Program-made: the position numbers and the translations under genes
Notes under the pieces: model-generated
Told to the model about the DNA's origin: nothing
The model's input: only the letters and a program-made list of their open reading frames with translations
The model's database searches: none
Assembly (NCBI RefSeq): GCF_000429305.1
Contig: NZ_AUBP01000006.1
Coordinates: 1-64,000, forward strand
Reading direction: 5' to 3'
Length of the DNA stretch: 64,000 bases
Source of the DNA: Desulfovibrio inopinatus DSM 10711
GTDB taxonomy: Bacteria; Desulfobacterota; Desulfovibrionia; Desulfovibrionales; Desulfovibrionaceae
In this document: one piece after another, positions 1-7,410 of the stretch
Layout of the letters: each line of letters starts with the position of its first letter
How positions within the stretch are numbered: position 1 is the stretch's first letter

Positions 1-2
1 AA

Positions 3-266
3 TTTGTAGCCGCCGACAAGGCTTATGACTGCAACAGCTTCATAAGTCTCATTATCGGACAGAATGCCAAGCCTGTTATTCCGCCCAAAAAGAATCGTCG
101 CAACCAGCGGAAATACGACAAGCACATTTACAAAGAACGACATCTCGTAGAGTGCTTTTTTTGCAAGCTCAAAGAGTTTAGACGAATCGCTACTCGTTAC
201 GAAAAATTGCAGATGACTTTCTTGGCAATGGTTACTATCGCCTCATGTCTCATCTGGTTGCGGTAA
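3..266 (+). mobile_element. IS5-family transposase, C-terminal fragment
   Basis: An open frame enters from the left edge and stops at TAA 264-266, giving 87 residues. The text around DKAYD, then RHLVE-CFFCKLKEFRRIATRYEKL and a hydrophobic end, is the C-terminal part of IS5-type DDE transposases. The E of LVE is the last catalytic acid. Family members usually read ERFFNKLK here, so the two Cys are unusual. The AT-rich stretch after the stop (about 267-300) probably holds the terminal inverted repeat, but the other end of the element is outside the window so this cannot be checked. Whether the element is intact is unknown. Confidence 0.8.
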
Positions 267-363
267 TTTAGAAACACGCCCTAGACAAATCCTTCCTAAT
301 AGCTGCTCAAAAGCATTAAATATAAATATTTATTAATTTATACTGATTTATATTAGATTGTCT

Positions 364-389
364 ACACATCCTCCATGAGGAGGATGTGT
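364..389. other. Perfect 11-bp hairpin upstream of the AEC gene
   Basis: ACACATCCTCC (364-374) and GGAGGATGTGT (379-389) form a perfect stem around the loop ATGA. The right arm contains a GGAGG that would be masked by the left arm. No T-run follows on either strand, so it is not an obvious terminator. It lies between the IS remnant and the permease gene and could be a 5'-leader structure or IS-associated. Confidence 0.5.
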
Positions 390-502
390 TCAGGCTGTGC
401 AACAGTGCCCTGCAGAATGTAAATCTTTCGCATCGACTGATGGCTTCTGTTGCGATAAATTCTGCGTTTCATTCATACATGAACGTTCAGGGCTCGAAAC
501 AA

Positions 503-1405
503 ATGGAAAAGTTTCTTACGATCAGTATATTTGTCGCAATGGGGGCGTTCTTCAAACGCCTCCCGATTTTTCCCGCGCAGACAGCGCAAGTGTTGAATAT
601 GGTCGCCTTATATGTGGCGCTTCCGGCTGTCATTTTGTTGAAGGTTCCCCATATTCAATTCACATCCGAAATGATCGTCCCGGCAGTTCTTCCTTGGGGG
701 ATGTTATTGCTCTCTGCTGGATTGGTGTGTTGGGGAGGAAAGGTCTTTCGCTGGTCGCGGGAAACCATTGGGGTTCTTTTGCTTATTGTCCCCATCGGGA
801 ACACCTCGTTTATGGGGGTTCCGATGGTCACGGCATTCTTTGGTGAAGTGGGGATTCCACACCTGATTATTTATGATCAGGCCGGCACCATGTTGATTTT
901 TGTCCTGTACGGCTCTGCCATTCTCGCATTGTTTGGGACGAACACCAAAATACAATTGTCACAAATTGTCAGCCGGATTGTTTTCTTTCCCCCCAGTATT
1001 GCGCTTATGGTCGGACTGATCATGAAGATGGGGGTGTGGTCCTACCCGGAGCCGTTGCTTCGCAGTCTTACGTCATTGTCCGAAATGCTTACTCCGCTGG
1101 TCATGATCGCCATTGGCCATCAATTGAAAGTTCGATTGAGTCCGGACACGCTTCGCCCGATGGGGTTTGGTCTTGTTGTAAAATTGATCGTTGCTCCCCT
1201 TGTGGCGCTTTTGGGATGTCGCATGCTTGGTTTGAACGGATTGGCTGTGAACGTTGCTATTTTCGAAGCTGCGATGCCCCCTATGGTGACCGCAGGGGCG
1301 CTTGCGATGGCGGCGGGGTTGGTGCCGGAACTGGCTGCTGCGATGGTCAGTCTGGGAATGATTCTGTCATTTTTGACGTTGCCGGTGTTGTATTGGATTC
1401 TTTGA
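503..1405 (+). CDS. AEC family permease (auxin efflux carrier type)
   Basis: A 300-residue hydrophobic protein with about ten membrane segments, in the two five-helix halves typical of AEC carriers (family usually 300-320 aa), which move organic acids such as malonate or malate across the inner membrane. The first half includes VALYVALPAVIL; the second carries the family pattern FEAAMPPMVTAGALA near residue 260. The frame is open back to GTG 386, but those 39 extra residues are hydrophilic and unlike the family, so ATG 503 is preferred although its SD (CAGGG at 488-492) is weak. The substrate cannot be told from sequence. No partner gene is adjacent. Confidence 0.85.
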   Translation: MEKFLTISIFVAMGAFFKRLPIFPAQTAQVLNMVALYVALPAVILLKVPHIQFTSEMIVPAVLPWGMLLLSAGLVCWGGKVFRWSRETIGVLLLIVPIGNTSFMGVPMVTAFFGEVGIPHLIIYDQAGTMLIFVLYGSAILALFGTNTKIQLSQIVSRIVFFPPSIALMVGLIMKMGVWSYPEPLLRSLTSLSEMLTPLVMIAIGHQLKVRLSPDTLRPMGFGLVVKLIVAPLVALLGCRMLGLNGLAVNVAIFEAAMPPMVTAGALAMAAGLVPELAAAMVSLGMILSFLTLPVLYWIL

Positions 1406-1689
1406 ACACGAGAGCTGTCTTTCTCTCGGAAACCATGCTGGGCAGATGATGATGTCTTGCCATGAGCAGGTTTGGATTCTTTGAAACCGTCGACCAGAGT
1501 CACGTAGCGTGTCATGAAAAACCTTGTCGGGGCGGGGGCATGCGCGTGTACGGCTTTGGGTTAGCGTGAAAAGAGCGCGTGTGTCTTGGGGGAGAGAGAG
1601 TTGCTCGGCGTGTAAGGTGTCAGCGTGTCAGCGGTTAGCGGGCAGGAATCAAATGGCATCTGAGGAAAGCTTTGTAGCACGTATGAGTC

Positions 1690-1718
1690 CAGGGCCACGA
1701 CGTTCATCGCGGCCCTTT
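1690..1718. terminator. Hairpin between convergent AEC and cysC genes
   Basis: AGGGCC-A-CGA pairs with TCG-C-GGCCCT across a six-base loop, with one A/C mismatch on the plus strand (G-U on the minus strand). TTTT follows on the plus side. It lies in the 364-bp gap 1406-1769, which otherwise shows nothing, between two convergent genes, so it probably ends transcription from one or both. Confidence 0.5.
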
Positions 1719-1769
1719 TCCTCGTCTTGCTCCAGCGGAGTAATTCCTCTTTGAGGGGAGCGTACTTAT

Positions 1770-2432
1770 CTATCTCGTGGCTTTTATGATGCTGTTGTGT
1801 TCAAGGAATGCAATCACTTCATAGGAAAGAATGTCAGGGCTCTTTTCGCCTGATAAAAGAACGAGTTCCGGCGAGAGCGGGAATTCATACGGTGCATCAA
1901 TCCCTGTAAAACCCTTGAGTTCACCCGCCCGTGCCTTTTTATAGAGACCTTTGGGATCTCTTGCTTCACATATTGTAATCGGCGTATCCACAAATACTTC
2001 GATAAATTCCCCTGGCAGGAGCTTTTTTCGAACGCGATCACGATCGGCGCGGTAGGGACTAATAAACGCGGTAATGGCGATGATTCCCGCCTCCGAGAAT
2101 AACTTGGCGACTTCGCCGATACGTCGAATGTTCTCTTCTCGGTCTGTGGCGGAAAATCCTAAACCAAACTGCTGGGAAAATTCTTCGTCATGGTGTTGTT
2201 GAAGCGTCTGTACACCGGCATTAAGCCCATGGCGTACATTGTCGCCATCTAAAACGACACTGTGGATACGGTGTTGGTGAAGTTTGCAGTCAAGAATGTT
2301 GGCAATGGTGCTTTTTCCTGCCGCGCTCAACCCTGTGAGCCAGATCACGCAGCCTTTATGCCCGTTCAATGATTCTCGTTGAGCACGAGATACGATATGA
2401 TCATGCCAGTATACATTGGTATCGGTATTCAT
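1770..2432 (-). CDS. cysC: Adenylyl-sulfate kinase (APS kinase)
   Basis: A 220-residue cytoplasmic P-loop kinase converting adenylyl sulfate (APS) plus ATP to PAPS. The Walker A is GLSAAGKST at residues 34-42; further family marks are LDGDNVRHGLN near residue 60, the FISPYRADRDRVR segment near 125, and ARDPKGLYKKARAGELKGFTGIDAPYE near 155. Length and motifs are complete, so it should be active. The start has AAGGA about 8 bases upstream. It stands alone, with no cysN, cysD or PAPS reductase nearby. In a dissimilatory sulfate reducer APS normally goes to APS reductase, so an orphan APS kinase suggests PAPS made for sulfation or for an assimilatory side path. That role is inference. Confidence 0.93.
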   Translation of the reverse strand: MNTDTNVYWHDHIVSRAQRESLNGHKGCVIWLTGLSAAGKSTIANILDCKLHQHRIHSVVLDGDNVRHGLNAGVQTLQQHHDEEFSQQFGLGFSATDREENIRRIGEVAKLFSEAGIIAITAFISPYRADRDRVRKKLLPGEFIEVFVDTPITICEARDPKGLYKKARAGELKGFTGIDAPYEFPLSPELVLLSGEKSPDILSYEVIAFLEHNSIIKATR

Positions 2433-2810
2433 TCATTTTTCCTTTTTAAAATCTGATTGTTATAGTTTGATGTCGTACGATGAATCATGCCAAATACATT
2501 GCGTCTGTTCATAAGCCTCACCTGAAAAAATCCTTGTCGTACCAGCGTTACTCCAACCTCATGCATCCTTTACTTCTTTATGCATCAATATCCCGTTCGC
2601 GTCGAAACAGACAAGTCCTCCGAGAAGAAATTTTGTAAAAAAATATCGGGGGGAATTTCAATGATCATATCAGAGGGGGGACGGAGAGGAGGATCGGTGT
2701 CTATTGAGGTCACGAATTTATTAGTTACAAAGTTCAGAGACTTATAATTCTATGCACGTTGACGCTAAGGGTAATTTGTTTGTGTCATAATCTTTTTCCA
2801 GTAAAGGAAA
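2433..2810. other. Intergenic region between divergent cysC and secreted-protein genes
   Basis: A 378-bp divergent gap that should contain both promoters. I see no clear hairpin, repeat or convincing -35/-10 pair. A G-rich patch (AGAGGGGGGACGGAGAGGAGG, about 2670-2693) is the only unusual composition. Confidence 0.4.
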
Positions 2811-3335
2811 ATGATGATACGTAATCTTTCCATGGTATTGGTTTTCGTGTCCATAACGTCTTCAACGTTTGCGGGAACAGCTCTTATTCCAGAACTTGAA
2901 ACTTCAAGAACGATAAACGGCGCAAAGATAAAAAATTCAATGACGTATCTTCAGTTGACGAATATTCGTAACGAAGATGTTGCTGTCATTATTAAGATAT
3001 ATGATGAAAATGGAAATTTGAATACTGACGATGGACAAAACACAGAAGGTATTATTACAACAGGAAAGTGGCCATTTGTAGCCACAGATTATAGCGATAA
3101 TATCGTGGATGGGAGCGTTTCATTTACGCTCCCGGCCAATTCAAGCATTAGACTCATGTATTTTGGAGAATCAACGTCGAACTCATATCATACTATGGGG
3201 TACAGCGAGATACAACGTGGTGCTCCAGATTCAATTATTGCGACAGGATCAATTGTTACAGGATATACAGATGGAGTGCATGGACGTTTTGCATATCAAC
3301 AGAATGTCGTCATAAACGATAATCATTCTTTCTAA
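2811..3335 (+). CDS. Secreted protein of unknown function (174 aa)
   Basis: A signal peptide is clear: a short basic start, a hydrophobic run (MVLVFVSITSSTFA) and a likely cleavage after FAG near residue 22. The mature part is about 150 residues, rich in Thr, Asn, Ser and Ile, with alternating patterns suggesting a beta-sandwich (SMTYLQLTNIRNEDVAVIIKIYDENG; LPANSSIRLMYFG). I do not recognise a family. SD AAAGGA lies just upstream of a double ATG (2811 and 2814); the second gives better spacing. It converges on the activase gene with only 43 bp between. Confidence 0.75.
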   Translation: MMIRNLSMVLVFVSITSSTFAGTALIPELETSRTINGAKIKNSMTYLQLTNIRNEDVAVIIKIYDENGNLNTDDGQNTEGIITTGKWPFVATDYSDNIVDGSVSFTLPANSSIRLMYFGESTSNSYHTMGYSEIQRGAPDSIIATGSIVTGYTDGVHGRFAYQQNVVINDNHSF

Positions 3336-3378
3336 CGTATGGATCAACATGGCTTCAGCCTATGGTGAAGAGCGCTCA

Positions 3379-4146
3379 TTATATTCCTTGCGATGCACTA
3401 TGGAGCGTAGCCCCGTAGGCGCCGACCATGTCGGGATTGTCCGGAATAACCGGCTGCTCGCCAAGAGCTTTGGCCAATAGTGCGACGATACAGGGATTGT
3501 TGGCCACACCTCCGGCAAAGACGAGGGGGGCTTTCATGCCCACGCGTTGTATCATGTTGACCGTTCTTTTGACGATGGACGCATGAAGTCCGAGAGCGAT
3601 ATTGTGGGGGGAATGTCCTTGTGCCATCAGGGACGTTGCTTCCGTTTCCGCAAACACCGTGCACATGGAATTGATCGTCAGCTCTTCGGTTCCCTGGAGG
3701 GCATATTGACCGAATTCATCAATGGCTATTTGGAAGACATTGGCAACATGTTCCAAAAATTTGCCCGTCCCCGCCGCGCAACGGTCGTTCATTTCAAACT
3801 TAAGGACACGACCTTTTTCGTTCAACAAGATAGCTTTGGTGTCTTGGCCTCCGATATCAACCACGGTGCGGGCTTCGGGGACCAGAGCTGAGACGCCGAG
3901 ACCATACGCTTTGATCTCCGTGAGAGTCTCCACGACACGTTCTCCACTGTCGGAAAGAACTTGAGAGGCAAGCGTTCTTCCGTAACCTGTCGCCGCAATG
4001 GCGTCGAGTTGCAGCCCGTCAATGAGTTTCAAAAGCTGGGAACGGGGATCAAACGTGGTTGGGAGGCGACGGGTCAGTGTTATGTGACCATCTTCCAGAC
4101 ACACCAGTTCGATGGATCGCGACCCGATATCAATTCCTGCTATCAT
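3379..4146 (-). CDS. Acyl-CoA dehydratase activase / double-cubane protein reductase (ASKHA ATPase)
   Basis: A 255-residue BadF/BcrA/HgdC-family ATPase. It uses ATP hydrolysis to push one low-potential electron from a [4Fe-4S] cluster held between two subunits into a partner iron-sulfur protein. The phosphate-1 motif GIDIGSRS is at residues 4-11 and DIGGQDTKA is near 97-105. The two Cys expected to bridge the cluster are C123 (DRCAAGTGKF) and C162 (SMCTVFAETE). An FAGGVANNP adenosine motif is near the end. All key residues are present. It lies 55 bp downstream of its probable partner (4202-5479, same strand), with a terminator-like hairpin in the gap. Confidence 0.9.
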   Translation of the reverse strand: MIAGIDIGSRSIELVCLEDGHITLTRRLPTTFDPRSQLLKLIDGLQLDAIAATGYGRTLASQVLSDSGERVVETLTEIKAYGLGVSALVPEARTVVDIGGQDTKAILLNEKGRVLKFEMNDRCAAGTGKFLEHVANVFQIAIDEFGQYALQGTEELTINSMCTVFAETEATSLMAQGHSPHNIALGLHASIVKRTVNMIQRVGMKAPLVFAGGVANNPCIVALLAKALGEQPVIPDNPDMVGAYGATLHSASQGI

Positions 4147-4161
4147 TGAATCCTACCGAAA

Positions 4162-4192
4162 AACGCGGCGAAACAGCCTGTTTCGCCGCGTT
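4162..4192 (-). terminator. Intercistronic terminator-like hairpin in the double-cubane operon
   Basis: AACGCGGCGAAACA and TGTTTCGCCGCGTT form a perfect 14-bp stem with a GCC loop. Read on the minus strand it is followed by TTTTTCGG, so it is a textbook intrinsic terminator. It lies between the dehydratase-like gene and the activase gene of the same operon, where partial termination would make more of the first product. Confidence 0.85.
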
Positions 4193-4201
4193 GATGATTG
4201 A

Positions 4202-5479
4202 TTATTTTAACATTTCCACAAAGGCTTCAACGCGAGTTTTTAACTGCTCGACATCTTCCATGGAGTAGTCCGTGGAAATGGAGAGCGCCGGGATCTCTTC
4301 CGATTCGAGTGTCTTCCCGACTTTGATGGATTCATGCTCGTAGGGTTGGCAAAACATGAGAGAATATTGGATGACGCCGTCAGCATGTTGCGCTTTCGCC
4401 ATGGAGACGACATTGTCCGTACGTTCCTCATTGGGTGTGAAACAGGCACAGTCGATGCGCATGTAGCGATCCACGATAGCATCAATCATGTCGTCCAGAG
4501 TTTCGCCGCTTTCATCCACGAGATCACGTGTGTTGCGTTCGCCGATGCACGACTCCTCTCCCACAATGACAGCCCCGGCACTTTCCACAACATAAGGAAG
4601 TTTCCAGTTAGGGACAGCCATGGGACAGCCCGCGAGAAGAAGACGAGGGGTGTTTGCAGGAGCCACGCCTTCACCTGCCGCAATGCGCTGTTCGATCTGG
4701 TCACACAGCGCGTTGATGGCACCGGTAAAGCGTATCGGGTCATCATAAAACCCAACCTGGTTGATCAGCAAGGCATCTCTTCCCGATATGGGAGCAGGGT
4801 TGGCGGAGCGCAGTTTGCTCAATCGTTGCAAAACCCGCCGGCGGTCATTGACGGTTTTGATACTTTTCTTGAGCGTTTCCGCTGTAATGGTTTTACCCGT
4901 GAGTTTTTCCATTTCATCTTTGTAACGCAAGACTTCCGCCTTGAATAACGCGCGATCGGCATCACGTTTTTGCTGCGGAACTTCCATCACGTACATGGGA
5001 GCATGCTCGGCAAACGCCTCGTAGGCCTTTTTCTTCCCGTCGCAGGTTGTTTCACCCACGATGAGATCGCATGACTCAGTGTATGGACAGAGCTTGGCCA
5101 GCTTGAAACCGATGAACGACTTGATCAAAGCACAGGTGTTGCGCGGAACGAGCTTTTCCGCTTGTTCTGTCCCGGCATCGGCACCGGAGCACAGACCGAC
5201 GTGCACGGCCTCGGCGGCCAGCGTCAGTTCTTCCGGGACAAAAACGCAAAATGTGCCGACAATTTTCCGGCCTTCGGCTTTGGCGTCCTGAAGTTCTTTG
5301 ATACGCAGGCCATGCACCTCGGAGAGGACAAAGTCCAGGTACTCCATGCCTTGAAGTCTGCCCTGTTGTGACATGTAAATATCACCGTAGAATTTTCCAA
5401 GGACCTCCAGCAACGCATCGTGTGCTGATAAATCCAGATCGAGCTTCTCCCACATTTCGCGGTATGACGCCTCGCCCAT
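4202..5479 (-). CDS. Double-cubane cluster protein / 2-hydroxyacyl-CoA dehydratase family protein
   Basis: A 425-residue protein of the HgdB/FldB/BcrC family. Cys are plentiful: C78, C97, C116, C131, C137, C146, C259, C285, C311, C344, C346 and C377. The family signature CPYTESCDLIVGETTCDGKKK spans 131-151. True 2-hydroxyacyl-CoA dehydratases have two such subunits; here there is a single gene with one activase. That matches the two-gene double-cubane cluster protein (DCCP) and DCCP-reductase systems, where a homodimer carries an [8Fe-9S] double cubane and reduces small molecules such as acetylene in vitro. The natural substrate of that group is unknown. SD GAGGAGG lies 7 bases upstream of the ATG. 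A palindrome is at 5540-5555. Confidence 0.88.
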   Translation of the reverse strand: MGEASYREMWEKLDLDLSAHDALLEVLGKFYGDIYMSQQGRLQGMEYLDFVLSEVHGLRIKELQDAKAEGRKIVGTFCVFVPEELTLAAEAVHVGLCSGADAGTEQAEKLVPRNTCALIKSFIGFKLAKLCPYTESCDLIVGETTCDGKKKAYEAFAEHAPMYVMEVPQQKRDADRALFKAEVLRYKDEMEKLTGKTITAETLKKSIKTVNDRRRVLQRLSKLRSANPAPISGRDALLINQVGFYDDPIRFTGAINALCDQIEQRIAAGEGVAPANTPRLLLAGCPMAVPNWKLPYVVESAGAVIVGEESCIGERNTRDLVDESGETLDDMIDAIVDRYMRIDCACFTPNEERTDNVVSMAKAQHADGVIQYSLMFCQPYEHESIKVGKTLESEEIPALSISTDYSMEDVEQLKTRVEAFVEMLK

Positions 5480-5539
5480 ATCTGCCTCCTCAAAAAAATG
5501 ATGTGACGAAAAAAAAATTGTTAAGGGAAAGGCCAGTCG

Positions 5540-5555
5540 ATGACAAATATGTCAA
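5540..5555. promoter_or_regulatory. Palindrome upstream of the double-cubane operon
   Basis: On the minus strand TTGACA-TATT-TGTCAT is a near-perfect inverted repeat about 60 bases before the start codon. The spacing between TGA and TCA (8) does not fit the Crp/Fnr-family geometry (6), so the binding protein is not predicted. The rest of the gap 5480-5920 holds only a weak hairpin around CCCTCA-CTT-TGAGGG (about 5755-5770). Confidence 0.3.
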
Positions 5556-5920
5556 GTAGATACATGTGTCGGCTTTCTATTTGAAAAACAAATGAGACAT
5601 GGGCTTGCCTGCTATGATCTGGATATGTTGCCTTGGCAAAATTTCGTACTATGGACATGAAATCGAGACTTTTGTGCTTGTTAACCCCGGAGTGGTTCAC
5701 AACGGTCGCGATGGACGGCGTGGCTCTTTCTTCTTCTACGTTTCATGATTTCCCCCTCACTTTGAGGGAGGAAATTCGGTCTCTTTTCCGTATGTCATGC
5801 AATCTTATTGACCTTCTTTCAATTCTCCTGATCTGGCGAGGGAATTGCTTAATCCAAGTGGTGTCATGTGCCCGGCAATTTTTGCCGTCTTGAGAACCCT
5901 ATTACCAGAAGGAGAGCATC

Positions 5921-6682
5921 ATGAGCATCTCGTCGGTAACTGGATCAAGCATCTTTGGCTCAGGGTTTGACTTTAGCCAGGTCTTGAATTCCTCCAGAAA
6001 CAAGGGGATGAGTTCGGATGACATCGCTAACGCTATCGTTGGGAAAGACGATGCGGACGGTGATGGACTGTTAAGTCTCGAAGAGACTCCTCTTGACGAG
6101 GACCGGTTTAGTGCCATTGATACGGACGGTGACGGATTCGTCTCAGCCGAAGAGTTGAGCGCCAGTGCCATGGAGCACGTGAACGGCCAAAATTCGATGA
6201 TCGGGCAATTGACCCTGGCCATGCAAGGAATTGATCTCGAAAAATTGGCCTCATCCATTGTTAAAAATGCCGATGGTGACGGGGATGGTCTGTTAAGCCT
6301 TGAAGAAACCCCTCTTGACGAAGACACGTTCAATTCCATTGATGCCGACGGTGATGGATTCATCACGGCCGACGAACTGAGTGCCAACATGGGAACGAAC
6401 ATGGCCGAAGGCATGCCCGCGCCTCCTCCTGAAGCGCAAGCTGCTGCAGGATCTGGCGGCGGGGAACAGGCCTCGGCGGCAAATTCTTCCGGTTCGGAGA
6501 GTGAAGAAGAATACGACGAATATGATGTGAATGAAGATGGTGTCGTCACGTACGACGAACTGCTTCAAGCATTCGACAATGGCGACAGCAGTCTGACTTC
6601 GTTGTTCCAAAACACGGGCGTCGCGACTCCGAATTTGACAAGCCGTCTCGCCATGAAGGCCTACCAAGCGCAGATGGCGTAA
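5921..6682 (+). CDS. EF-hand calcium-binding protein with five loops
   Basis: A 253-residue protein with five canonical 12-residue EF-hand loops: D44-E55, D67-E78, D118-E129, D141-E152 and D202-E213. Loops 1-2 and 3-4 form two near-identical pairs (each LLSLEETPLDED followed by a DGDGF loop), so the middle arose by internal duplication. A Pro/Ala/Gly/Ser linker (about 165-190) and an acidic patch precede the fifth loop. There is no signal peptide. SD AGAAGGAGAG sits ideally before the ATG. Calcium binding is highly likely. The role (buffer, sensor or secreted structural protein) cannot be told. It has no clear operon partner. Confidence 0.88.
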   Translation: MSISSVTGSSIFGSGFDFSQVLNSSRNKGMSSDDIANAIVGKDDADGDGLLSLEETPLDEDRFSAIDTDGDGFVSAEELSASAMEHVNGQNSMIGQLTLAMQGIDLEKLASSIVKNADGDGDGLLSLEETPLDEDTFNSIDADGDGFITADELSANMGTNMAEGMPAPPPEAQAAAGSGGGEQASAANSSGSESEEEYDEYDVNEDGVVTYDELLQAFDNGDSSLTSLFQNTGVATPNLTSRLAMKAYQAQMA

Positions 6683-7410
6683 TATCGGATTCGTCCCCCG
6701 ATACGCCCATTGGGCGCCTCGCAATGGCCCTCTGCATAGTCTTTCACCGCTTCGCAATGGAATGCGGACAAATGATTGTGCAAAAGGGCATCTCCCTCAG
6801 GGACGAGAGAGATGCTATATGAGTTCATGCTCGTATTGTTTTTGTGAAAAAAATCGGTAGGTATCCGGGGTTGGAACTGTATTGTCTCATCGTACAGGAA
6901 GCGTTTCCCCTGATTTTGAAAACGGCGACGAACGATGGTCAGGATGACAAACTGTTCTAACACATAAGTTTGCTATAGCTTTGTACATGTTTATGACGTC
7001 AACCTTGGAATATATGGGGCGTCTTCTTATACTCCTATCGGCTCTATTCTGAGATTTTTTTCCTTTTGCCATGGTTTTCGAACTCATTTCGTATTATACT
7101 CCAGTGAGAGTGCTGCGCTCATGTTCCTCCCGATTGCTCATGAGGAGAGGAGCGACGTATTGACAATGTTGAGACCCGATCAGACTCAAATCAAATTCGC
7201 TTGCTTCGAACTGAGGGCTTTGATCTGGTAACTTACGTTTGATTTGATATTTCTTTTTCGAGCTAATGGCCTGGTATCTTTTTTGTTAAACATAAGAAAT
7301 GCCTTTTGGGATAAATGAAGATACTCTTTTTTGAAACAGGCACTCAAAAGTAGGTAGCTGTAAGATTTGCAAGTCGTTTGTGATATTGTATGCTATAAAG
7401 GTATTTGTCC
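6683..7410. other. Long intergenic region with a 10-bp inverted repeat
   Basis: About 730 bp without a convincing gene. TCAAATCAAA (7186-7195) is exactly inverted as TTTGATTTGA (7238-7247) with 42 bases between; this could be a pair of regulator sites or a long hairpin upstream of the giant kinase gene. A minus-strand frame starting near 6828 could encode about 55 residues (MNSYSISLVPEGD...), but I find no good SD or family and do not call it. Confidence 0.4.

Noticed and set aside
5540-5555. Calling the palindrome upstream of the double-cubane operon an HcpR or Fnr site
   Set aside because: The TGA-to-TCA spacing is 8, not the 6 of the Crp/Fnr family, so only an unassigned palindrome is reported.
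5902-6549. A 215-residue Ser/Pro-rich minus-strand frame opposite the EF-hand gene
   Set aside because: Its composition is the mirror of the Asp/Gly/Glu codons of the EF-hand protein; no SD and no family.
6661-6963. A 100-residue minus-strand frame after the EF-hand gene
   Set aside because: It overlaps the EF-hand end, has no ribosome site and no recognised pattern; a shorter 55-residue version could not be excluded but is not called.
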